Shown here: positions 50,515-59,211 of the stretch, one piece after another | How the letters are laid out: every line of letters starts with the position of its first letter | Numbering within the stretch: the stretch's first letter is position 1 | Assembly: GCA_963781025.1 (NCBI GenBank) | Contig: CAWADU010000003.1 | Span: 1,984,001-2,048,000 of the forward strand | DNA from: Tardibacter sp963781025 | Lineage (GTDB): Bacteria > Pseudomonadota > Alphaproteobacteria > Sphingomonadales > Sphingomonadaceae | Reading direction: 5' to 3' | Length of the DNA: 64,000 nucleotides | Translations under genes and position numbers: made by a program | Notes under the pieces: model-generated | Told to the model about the DNA's origin: nothing | The model's database searches: none | The model's input: the letters and a program-made list of their open reading frames with translations, nothing else

Positions 50515-52677
50515 TCAGTTGCTTTTCTTCCGCGTTCGCCGCCATTCGGTCAGCAGGAACTCGGTATAGCCGTTCGGCTGCTCGCGCCCCTTGAACACGA
50601 GGTCGCAGGCAGCGAAAAAGGCCGGACCATCGAACCCCGGCGCCATCGGCGTGTAGCCTGGATCATCGGCGTTCTGGTGATCCACGACCGCCGCCATGCG
50701 GCGGAACCCTTCGCGCACCTGCTCCTCGCTGATGACGCCATGACGCAGCCAGTTCGCCACATGCTGGCTTGAAATCCTGAGCGTCGCACGGTCTTCCATC
50801 AGCCCGATATCGCGGATATCCGGCACCTTCGAGCAACCGACGCCCTGATCGATCCAGCGGACGACATAGCCCAGAATGCCCTGCAGGTTGTTGTCGAGTT
50901 CCTGCGCGATTTCTTCGGCGGACCAGTTCGCGCCTTCTGCCAGCGGCGGCCGCAGCAGCGCAGCCAGCGTGGTCCTGGGCCGGTCCGCCAGCGCTTCCTG
51001 AACGGCGGCCACATCGACCTGATGATAGTGCAGCGCATGAAGTGCGGCGGCAGTGGGCGACGGCACCCAGGCCGTCGAAGCGCCCGCCTTCAAGTGGCCG
51101 ATCTTCTGGACCATCATATCGGCCATCAGGTCCGGCATCGCCCACATGCCCTTGCCGATCTGCGCGCGGCCTTTCAGTCCGCAGGCGAGACCTATGTCGA
51201 CGTTGCGGTCCTCATAAGCCTTGATCCAGCCCGATCCCTTGATCGCATCCTTGCGGACCATCGGGCCCGCTTCCATCGAGCTGTGGATCTCGTCGCCCGT
51301 CCGGTCGAGAAAGCCGGTGTTGATGAAGAAGACCCGGTCGCGCGCGGCGTGGATACAGGCCGCCAGATTGGCGCTGGTCCGCCGCTCTTCGTCCATGATC
51401 CCCATCTTGAGCGTGTTCGGGGCCATGCCGAGCATGGCTTCGACCTGGCCGAACGCCTCGGCCGCAAATGCCACTTCCTCAGGCCCGTGCATCTTCGGGC
51501 GGACGATATAGACCGATCGGGCACGACTGTTGCGGAATTTACCCTCCCCCTTCAGCTCGTGAAGCGCGATCAGCGAGGTGATCGCCAGATCGACGAGGCT
51601 TTCGGGCATGCGGTTGCCATCGGCATCGGTGATGACATCGGTCGCAAGGTGCAGGCCGACATTGCGGATCAGGATCAGGCTGCGGCCAGGCAGCGTCAGT
51701 TCGCCGCCTTTTGGATCGTTATAGACGCGGTCCGCCTCAAGCGTGCGGACCAGCTCGCGGCCGTCCTTGCCGAAGGTCGCCGAAAGATCGCCCTTCATCA
51801 GGCCAAGCCAATTGCGGTAGAGCAGCACCTTGTCTTCGGCATCGACCGCGGCGACCAAATCCTCGCCGTCCATGATCGTGCTGAGCGCGGCCTCGACCCG
51901 GACATCGGCGACGCCTGCCATATCATCCCGGCCGATGCGATGATCGTGGTCGACCACGATCTCGATATGAAGCCCATTATTGGCCAGCAGCAACACCGTC
52001 GGGTTCGCGGCATCGCCCTGCCAACCGGCGAATTTCGCAGGATCGGCAAGGCCAGCCTTTTCGCCGTCCGCCAGCATGGCGACGAACCGCCCGTCCTCCA
52101 CGGCATAGCCGGTGACGTCCCGGTGCGAACCCGCCGAAAGCGGCGCCGTGTCGTCGAGAAACTTGCGAACATAGGCGATCACCGCAGCGCCGCGAACCGG
52201 GTTATACCCCCTGCCGCGATCCGCGCCGCCACCTTCGGGAATCACGTCGGTGCCGTACAATGCATCATAGAGGCTGCCCCAGCGGGCATTGGCGGCATTG
52301 AGCGAATAGCGGGCGTTGGTGAGCGGCACGACGAGCTGCGGCCCGGCAAGAACGGCAATTTCGGGGTCGACGCCAGACGTGCCCACGGCAAAAGGCGCGG
52401 GTTCGGGCTGAAGATAGCCGATCTCTTCCAAAAAGGCCTGATAAGCGGCTGCATCGAAAGGCGACGGGTTCGCCCGATGCCAGGCGTCGATCTTCGCCTG
52501 GAGTTCATCCCGCTTGGCGAGCAGCGCCCGGTTGCGCGGGGCAAACGCGGTCAGGAAATCGGACAGGCCCTTCCAGAAGCCGTCCGGCGCAACGCCGGTC
52601 CCAGGCAATGCCTGCTCGTTGACGAAACGGTATAGTTCGTTTGCGACCGCGATGTCGTTTGTACGCGTATAGCTCAT
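50515..52677 (-). CDS. glcB: malate synthase G
   Basis: Glyoxylate cycle enzyme: acetyl-CoA + glyoxylate to malate. The 720-residue monomeric G form has the catalytic region 'LILIRNVGLHLATDVITDAD' and 'IVRPKMHGPEEVAFA', 'NTLKMGIMDEERRTSANLAA' and the C-terminal 'YVVRWIDQGVGCSKVPDI' with 'RISSQHVANWLRHG'. I use the ATG at 52677 ('MSYTRTNDIAVAN'); the frame to 52728 is not family-like. It is divergent from a LysR-type gene; a partner isocitrate lyase is not in this window. Confidence 0.96.
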   Translation of the reverse strand: MSYTRTNDIAVANELYRFVNEQALPGTGVAPDGFWKGLSDFLTAFAPRNRALLAKRDELQAKIDAWHRANPSPFDAAAYQAFLEEIGYLQPEPAPFAVGTSGVDPEIAVLAGPQLVVPLTNARYSLNAANARWGSLYDALYGTDVIPEGGGADRGRGYNPVRGAAVIAYVRKFLDDTAPLSAGSHRDVTGYAVEDGRFVAMLADGEKAGLADPAKFAGWQGDAANPTVLLLANNGLHIEIVVDHDHRIGRDDMAGVADVRVEAALSTIMDGEDLVAAVDAEDKVLLYRNWLGLMKGDLSATFGKDGRELVRTLEADRVYNDPKGGELTLPGRSLILIRNVGLHLATDVITDADGNRMPESLVDLAITSLIALHELKGEGKFRNSRARSVYIVRPKMHGPEEVAFAAEAFGQVEAMLGMAPNTLKMGIMDEERRTSANLAACIHAARDRVFFINTGFLDRTGDEIHSSMEAGPMVRKDAIKGSGWIKAYEDRNVDIGLACGLKGRAQIGKGMWAMPDLMADMMVQKIGHLKAGASTAWVPSPTAAALHALHYHQVDVAAVQEALADRPRTTLAALLRPPLAEGANWSAEEIAQELDNNLQGILGYVVRWIDQGVGCSKVPDIRDIGLMEDRATLRISSQHVANWLRHGVISEEQVREGFRRMAAVVDHQNADDPGYTPMAPGFDGPAFFAACDLVFKGREQPNGYTEFLLTEWRRTRKKSN

Positions 52678-52746
52678 TGGAAATTCCAGCCTTCCGGATC
52701 CGATCGGCCGACCATATTCTTCCGCCAATCTTTTCCAAACATCATA

Positions 52747-52757
52747 GATTTCAAATC
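52747..52757. promoter_or_regulatory. palindrome in the glcB-lysR intergenic region
   Basis: GATTT-C-AAATC is a perfect 11-base inverted repeat in the 125-base divergent intergenic region between glcB and the LysR gene. It may be an operator for that regulator. It does not have the exact T-N11-A LysR spacing, so the assignment is weak. Confidence 0.25.
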
Positions 52758-52802
52758 AGTCGATCCGTTGAGTTAAAAATAGCGCTCTGCTAATCGGGAT
52801 GG

Positions 52803-53699
52803 ATGGCGCTGGATGACCTCGAAATCTTTGTGCGGGTCATTGATGCCGGAAGCCTTTCTGCTGCCGGCAGGGCATTGGGCTACACGCCGGCCATGGTTTC
52901 AAAGCGCATCGCCCGGCTTGAACAGCGGCTGGGCGTCCGGCTTCTCCAGCGCACGACAAGGCGGATGGCGCCTACGGAAACCGGCCACGCCTTCTATGAG
53001 CGCGCAACCGCGATACTGACGGCGGTGGACGATGCCGAGGCGCTCGTAACCGGGCGGGCGGAGCGCGCACGCGGCCCCTTGCGCGTGTCGGCTCCTACCT
53101 CCTTTGGCCGAATGCACATCGCGCCGCACCTGAAGCAATTCCTCGACGAGAATGCGGAGATTCGGTTGGAGCTCGATCTCACCGACGATTTCGTCGACCT
53201 GGTTTCGGCCGGAATCGACGTCGCGATCCGCATCGGCAGCCTGCCGGACTCAAGCCTTGTCGCTCTGCGGCTTGCACCCAACCGGCGGATGCTGTGCGCG
53301 ACCGCCGCCTATCTGGAGGAACATGGCGAACCCCGCAGTCTCGAAGACCTGTCGCGGCACCGCCTCCTCGCCGCTTCGCACCAGACCCCGTGGCAACTCA
53401 CCGGACCGCAGGGCCCCGTCTCGCTTCCCGTCGCCAGCGTCATTCGCACGAATTCAAGCGAAGTGGTGCGCGAAGCGATGCTGGCCGACATCGGCATTGC
53501 CTTGCGATCGAGCTGGGACGTCGGGCCGGAATTACGGTCGGGCCAGCTAAAGACGGTGCTGCGGGATTATGGGGGTGCTGCCGACGCCGCCATATTCGCC
53601 ATCTACCCCAGCCGTCGCCTCGTGCCGCCTGGCGTGAAGCATTTCGTCCGGTTTCTGTCCGGACTCTATGCCCCCCAGCCCTATTGGGACCGGCCCTGA
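52803..53699 (+). CDS. LysR family transcriptional regulator
   Basis: A 298-residue LysR-type regulator: N-terminal winged HTH (residues about 1-60, 'MALDDLEIFVRVIDAGSLS', 'ALGYTPAMVSKRIARLEQRL') and an effector-binding domain (about 90-290). It has the D-E-FxxV... pattern and the 'LLQRTTRRMAPTETG' linker typical of the group of drug/amino-acid-unlinked LTTRs. Divergent from glcB and ATG start; such regulators often control the neighbouring gene, but here the target is unknown. Confidence 0.93.
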   Translation: MALDDLEIFVRVIDAGSLSAAGRALGYTPAMVSKRIARLEQRLGVRLLQRTTRRMAPTETGHAFYERATAILTAVDDAEALVTGRAERARGPLRVSAPTSFGRMHIAPHLKQFLDENAEIRLELDLTDDFVDLVSAGIDVAIRIGSLPDSSLVALRLAPNRRMLCATAAYLEEHGEPRSLEDLSRHRLLAASHQTPWQLTGPQGPVSLPVASVIRTNSSEVVREAMLADIGIALRSSWDVGPELRSGQLKTVLRDYGGAADAAIFAIYPSRRLVPPGVKHFVRFLSGLYAPQPYWDRP

Positions 53700-53711
53700 C
53701 GGACGCGCACC

Positions 53712-56477
53712 CTATGCGGCCTTGGCGGACGCCACGGTCTTGCCCGAGGCCACGTCCAGCAGGCTTTTCTCAAGCGACTTCAGCCGCTGCGGGCTGGCGA
53801 TCTTTTCACCGGTCAGGTCCGTCAGATAGAAAACGTCCACCGCGCGCTCGCCATAAGTCGCGATATGGGCCGAATGGATCGTCACCTTCGCCTGGAACAG
53901 CGCATGGGTCAGGCTGTTGAGTAGCGCCGGGCGGTCCCGCGCATTGATTTCCACCACGGTATAGCGGTTGGAGGCGCGGTTATCGATCAGCACATTGGGC
54001 TGAACCTTGAACGCGTCCGCCCGAAGCCGGGGCAAAGGCCGCTGCGACAGCCGCTCGGAAAGCTTGTGCCGGTTTGCGAGCGCGTCCTCGATCGCCGTTA
54101 CCAGTCGCCGCAGCCGCTCGGGTTCGGTGAAGGTGCCGCCCAGCGGGTCCTGTATCAGCAGGTTGTCGAGCGCCATGCCGTCCCGGGTGGTGTGGATGCG
54201 GGCGTCTATGATATTGCCCCCGGCGACGCTGATCGCGCCGGCCAGCCTGTAGAACAGCCCCGGATGATCGGTCGCGTAGACGGTCACGAGCGTTGCGCCC
54301 CTGTCGGGGTCGACATGGGTGGCGATGCTGAGCGATATTCCCGCCGCGTCGGCGTCGGCGACCAGCCGGGCGTTGCGGATCAGCACATCGGGCGTTTCGG
54401 CGATCCAATAGGCGTCGAAAAACCGCTTGCGATAGTTTTGAAACGCCTTTGACGACCAGCCAAGCTCGCCCGACAAATGGCTCTGTTTCGCGCCGATGCG
54501 TTCGTTGCGCCCGCTCTTCTTATGGCCAAGGCGCAACACCTCTTCGGCGGCCTCGTAAAGATTGGTCAGCAGCTGGCGCTTCCAGCCGTTCCAGACGCCG
54601 GGGCCGACGGCACGGATATCGACCACCGTCAGCATAAGCAGCAGACGCAGCCTTTCAGGGCTTTGCACGATCTCGGCAAAATCCAGGATCGTCTTGAAAT
54701 CCGCCAGGTCGCGCCTGAAGGCGGTCGACGACATCAGCAGATGATATTTGACCAGCCATGCGACGGTTTCGGTCTCGGCGCCTGTCAGCCCCAGGCGCGG
54801 GCAAAGATGTTCGGCCACTTCCGCGCCAAGCAGGCTGTGGTCGCCGCCGCGCCCCTTGGCGATATCGTGCAGCAGCACCGCTGCGAACAGCACCCGGCGC
54901 GAAACGATCTGCCGCATGAGCATCGACGACAGCGGATGATCATCGTCCAGCTCGCCATGCTCGATCCGCGACAGCAGGCCGATCGCCCGGATCGAATGCT
55001 CATCCACCGTATAATGGTGGTACATGTCGTATTGCATCTGCGCGACCACCCGGCCGAAGTCGGGAATGAACCGGCCGAAAACGCCAGCCTCGTTCATCCA
55101 GCGCAAGACCTTTTCGGGATCGCGCGGGCTGGATAGCACTTCGACGAAAAGCGCGTTGGCGCGCGGATCGCGCCGGACCTTCGCATCGATCAACCCGACG
55201 TCGCGGCCGGCCTGACGCATCGTCAGCGGATGGATTTCCAGGCCATGCAGATCGGCGAGCTGGAATAGCTCGATCAGCCGGGCGGGGTCCTCGGCGAAGA
55301 AGCTGTCCGTGGGCGCGGCGAGCTTTCCCCTGTCGATCAGGAAGCCTTGCAGCTTCTTGGGCGAACGCCGGATCGAAGGCAGGCCGAACCGGCGGCGGCC
55401 CGCGAATTTTTCGTCCAGATGCGCGAGGAACAGTCCGGTCAGATCGCCGACCTGCTTCGCCATCAGGAAGTAATGCCGCATGAATCGTTCGACGCCCGAC
55501 ATGCCGGGCCGGTCGGAATAGCGCATCCGCCGTGCTATCTCGGGCTGCACATCGAAGGTCAGCCGCTCCTCGGCGCGATTGGTGATGGTGTGGAGATGGC
55601 ACCTGACCGCCCACAGAAAGCTCTCGGCCTTCTGGAACTGCTTCAATTCGGCAGGCGTCAGCAGGCCCTGTTCGACAAGGTCGGGCACCGACCGCGTCTG
55701 ATAGGCGAACTTGCCAATCCAGAACAGGGTATGGAGATCGCGAAGGCCGCCCTTGCCTTCTTTCAGATTGGGCTCGACGACATAGCGGCTGTCGCCCATG
55801 CGTTTGTGCCGGTCGTTTCGTTCGACCAGCTTTTCAGCGACGAAGCTGCGCGCATTGCCCGCCTCGACCTCGCGCGCGAAGCGGGCCGACGCCTCGTCGT
55901 AAAGCGCCTGGTCGCCCCACACATACCGCGACTCCAGCAACGCCGTGCGAATCGTGAGATCTCCCTTCGCCATCCGCACCATATCGTCCAGCGAGCGGCT
56001 GGAATGCCCGATTTTCAGGCCCAGGTCCCACAAAGTGTAGAGGATCAATTCGATCACCTGTTCGCCCCAGGGAGTCTGTTTCCAGGGGGTCAGGAACATG
56101 ATGTCGACATCCGAAAAGGGCGCCATTTCGCCCCGGCCATATCCGCCGACCGCAATGAGGGTCATACGTTCCGCCGCCGTCGGATTGTTCAGCGGATAGA
56201 GGTGCGTCGTGGTGAAATCGAACACCAGCCGCAGCAACTGGTCCGTCAAAAAGGCGAAGGACGCCGAGATTTCGGAGCCGCGGCCGGGGTTGGCCACCAA
56301 TCGTTGGGCGATTTCAGCGCGGCCCGCGTCGAGCGCCGTCTTGAGCAGCGCCGTGACCTTTTGCCGCTGCGCCGAGATTTCCCCACCGGCCTCCGCCAGT
56401 TCGATCAGCTTGTCGGCAAGCGTGCGCCGATCGATGATCGCGCGGCGATGGGGAATTAAATCAAAGCGCCAGGACAT
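53712..56477 (-). CDS. glnD: bifunctional [protein-PII] uridylyltransferase / uridylyl-removing enzyme
   Basis: Nitrogen-status sensor that adds or removes UMP on PII proteins in response to glutamine. The 921-residue protein has a nucleotidyltransferase domain with 'GGYGRGEMAPFSDVDIMFL' (D123, D125), an HD domain ('VLLHDIAKGRGGDHS'), and two C-terminal ACT domains (about 740-900). The usual length and order. It is downstream of mutS by nine bases, in the same direction. ATG start. Confidence 0.96.
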   Translation of the reverse strand: MSWRFDLIPHRRAIIDRRTLADKLIELAEAGGEISAQRQKVTALLKTALDAGRAEIAQRLVANPGRGSEISASFAFLTDQLLRLVFDFTTTHLYPLNNPTAAERMTLIAVGGYGRGEMAPFSDVDIMFLTPWKQTPWGEQVIELILYTLWDLGLKIGHSSRSLDDMVRMAKGDLTIRTALLESRYVWGDQALYDEASARFAREVEAGNARSFVAEKLVERNDRHKRMGDSRYVVEPNLKEGKGGLRDLHTLFWIGKFAYQTRSVPDLVEQGLLTPAELKQFQKAESFLWAVRCHLHTITNRAEERLTFDVQPEIARRMRYSDRPGMSGVERFMRHYFLMAKQVGDLTGLFLAHLDEKFAGRRRFGLPSIRRSPKKLQGFLIDRGKLAAPTDSFFAEDPARLIELFQLADLHGLEIHPLTMRQAGRDVGLIDAKVRRDPRANALFVEVLSSPRDPEKVLRWMNEAGVFGRFIPDFGRVVAQMQYDMYHHYTVDEHSIRAIGLLSRIEHGELDDDHPLSSMLMRQIVSRRVLFAAVLLHDIAKGRGGDHSLLGAEVAEHLCPRLGLTGAETETVAWLVKYHLLMSSTAFRRDLADFKTILDFAEIVQSPERLRLLLMLTVVDIRAVGPGVWNGWKRQLLTNLYEAAEEVLRLGHKKSGRNERIGAKQSHLSGELGWSSKAFQNYRKRFFDAYWIAETPDVLIRNARLVADADAAGISLSIATHVDPDRGATLVTVYATDHPGLFYRLAGAISVAGGNIIDARIHTTRDGMALDNLLIQDPLGGTFTEPERLRRLVTAIEDALANRHKLSERLSQRPLPRLRADAFKVQPNVLIDNRASNRYTVVEINARDRPALLNSLTHALFQAKVTIHSAHIATYGERAVDVFYLTDLTGEKIASPQRLKSLEKSLLDVASGKTVASAKAA

Positions 56478-56486
56478 GGTTTCAAC

Positions 56487-59124
56487 CTAGGTATGACCGG
56501 CGTCCGCCGCCAGCCGTTTCAGTTCATAAATCAGATCAAGTGCTTCGCGTGGACTGATCGCGTCCGGCTGGATCGTGGCGATCCGTTCGCGCAGAGTATC
56601 GCGGTCATCCTCCTCGACCCGCACGTGTGCTGCGAACAGCGGCAGGTCGTCGAGACCGGCCGCAAGCCCCCCGCTTGCCTGCCGGCCCGCTTCCAGCCGT
56701 TTCAGCACCTCGCGCGCCCGCGCGATCACCGGCGGCGGCAGCCCGGCAAGCTTCGCCACCGCCAGCCCATAGCTGCGGTCGGCGGGGCCTTCGGCCACCT
56801 CGTGCAGAAAAACGAGATCGCCCTTCCATTCACGCGCCCGGACATGGTGGAGCGAAAGCGCATCCAGCCGTTCGGCGAGCCGCGTCAGCTCGTGATAATG
56901 CGTCGCGAACAGGCAGCGCGAGCGGCTGATATCGTGGATCGCCTCCAGCACCGCCCACGCGATGGCGAGTCCGTCATAGGTGGAGGTGCCGCGCCCGACC
57001 TCGTCCAATATGACGAACGACCGCTCGGTCGCCTGCGACAATATCGCGGCGGTTTCGACCATTTCGACCATGAAGGTCGATCGCCCCTGCGCCAGATTGT
57101 CCGACGCGCCGACCCGGCTGAACAGCCGGTCGACGATGCCGATCCGGGCGCTGTCGGCGGGCACGAAGCTCCCCGCCTGCGCGAGCACCGCAATCAATGC
57201 ATTTTGACGCAGGAACGTCGATTTGCCGCCCATGTTGGGGCCGGTCACCAGCCACAGGCGCGACGTTTCCTCAAGACAGCAGTCATTGGCGACAAAGGGC
57301 TGGCGCTCCCGCTTCAGCGCCTGTTCGACGACCGGATGGCGGCCGCCCCTCACATCGAAAAACGGCTCGTCGATGATCTGCGGGCGGCTCCAGCCGCCTT
57401 CGGCCGCGCGCCCGGCAAGTGCGGCCGCCACGTCGATCCGCGCCAATGCCGCCGCCGTGGCGGAAATGACGGCGGCTTCCGCCATCACATGACCGCAAAG
57501 CTCCTCGAAATGCGCGGCTTCAGCCGCCAGCGCGTGGTCGCCCGCCTGGGTGACGCGAAGGGCCTGTTCGTGCAGTTCCGCCGCGTTGAACCGGACGACG
57601 CCAGCCAGCGTCTGGCGGTGGGTGAAGCCCGACCCCTCGCGCATCAGCGCATCGGCGTGACGCGCGGCGACCTCGATATGGAAGCCAAGCACATTGTTGT
57701 GTCTGATCTTCAGCGCCGGAATGCCCGTCGCTTCGCGATAGCGCGCTTCGAGCGCCGCAATCGCCCGGCGTCCGTCACCGGCTGCCGCACGCAGCTCGTC
57801 CAGCGCGGCGTCGTAACCGCTGGCGATGAAGCCGCCCGACGCCGTGTCGACCGGCGGTTCGGGGACCAGCGCGCGGGACAGCAGGCCGGTCAACGCGCCA
57901 TGGCCGCCGAAACGCTGGAGCGTGGCATCAAGCAGCGGCGGACGATCGGCCAGTGCGCCCAGTCTTGCCCTCAACTCCGCCGCCCCTTCGAGGCCCGCCC
58001 GCAACTGGGCGAGATCGCGCGGGCCGCCGCGCCCCGCGGCCAGCCGACCCAGCGCACGCTCGATGTCAGGCAGGCGTTTCAATGTTTCACGTGTGCGTTC
58101 GCGGATGATCGGATCGCGCACGAACCGGTCGGCGAAATCGAGCCGGTCCATGATCGCGTTGAGGTCGGTCAGCGGCGCGGCGATATCCTGCCCCAGGAGT
58201 TCGCGCACCGCCGCCCGTCACCGTCCGGTCGATGCAATCGAGCAGACTCCCGGCGCGACCGCCCGAAGTGGCGCGGCTGATTTCCAGGCTTTCCCGCGTC
58301 GCCGGATCGATCGCCATTACGTCCTGCGGCTCGACCTTCAACGGCGGGGCAAGGTGGGGCAATGTTCCCCGCCCGACCGCCTCGAGATAGTGGATAAGTC
58401 CGCCCGCCGCCGCCAGATCGGCCCGGCTGAAACGGCCAAAGCCGTCGATCGTCGCGACGCCGAATATCCGCTTCAGCCGCGCTTCGGCGCTGATGCTGTC
58501 GAAATCGGCACGGGGGCGCTTTCCCGCCGATGCCGGCGCGCCGTCCCAGTCATCGGGAACGACGATTTCCACGGCCCCGATCCGCGCCAGCTCGGCGGGC
58601 AGGTCGGATGCGGCCAATGTCATGACGCCAAACTGGCCGGTCGATATGTCCGCCCATGCAAGCCCGACACCTTCCGCCACGGGACAAGCCGCGGCCAGCC
58701 AGTTGGCCGCGCGGACGTCGAGCAAACTGTCCTCTGTGAGGGTGCCCGCCGTGACGATGCGGACGATGTCGCGCTTCACTAGCGATTTGGAGCCCCGCTT
58801 CTTCGCCTCGGCGGGACTTTCGATCTGTTCGGCGATCGCCACGCGGTTGCCCGCCCTTATCAGCCGCGCAAGATAATTTTCCGCCGCATGCACGGGCACG
58901 CCGCACATCGGAATCTTTTCGCCATCGTGCTCGCCGCGCGTGGTCAGCGCAATGTCGAGGCAAGCCGATGCCGCATGGGCATCATCGAAAAACAATTCGT
59001 AGAAGTCGCCCATGCGGTAAAACAGCAGGCATCCCGCCGCCTGCCGTTTAAGCGTCAGATATTGCGCCATCATCGGCGTCGCACCGGCAAGGCTGTCGGC
59101 TTCCAAAGGCTCGTCTCGTGCCAT
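56487..59124 (-). pseudogene. mutS: DNA mismatch repair protein MutS, interrupted by one frameshift
   Basis: The two halves are co-linear. The N-terminal part (from ATG 59124) holds the mismatch-reading 'MGDFYELF' (Phe-x-Glu) and continues to 'DRTVTGGGAR'; the C-terminal part begins 'LLGQDIAAPLTDLN' and carries the clamp and ATPase domains with Walker A 'GPNMGGKST' and 'DEVGRGTSTYDG'. The break is at 58200-58201, where an extra base (reads GTT on the top strand) shifts the frame: deleting one T gives 'GARLLGQD', the normal alignment, and 878 codons, the usual length. A GTG restart at 58208 could yield only the C-terminal part. As read, no functional MutS would be made. The halves are otherwise well conserved, so the event is recent or an error. 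Confidence 0.85.
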
Positions 59125-59211
59125 CTCAGTTCCAGCTTTCCACGGGAAGACGCTTGCGTGGAAGCGCGCCCCGCTTCAAGGGAAGATTTATGTGAGGGAG
59201 GCGTCGAATAG

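Noticed and set aside
56487..58208. C-terminal half of MutS as an independent protein (GTG at 58208)
   Set aside because: MutS needs the mismatch-binding N-terminus; the GTG lies at the frameshift and has no Shine-Dalgarno. A shortened product cannot be excluded but is not supported.
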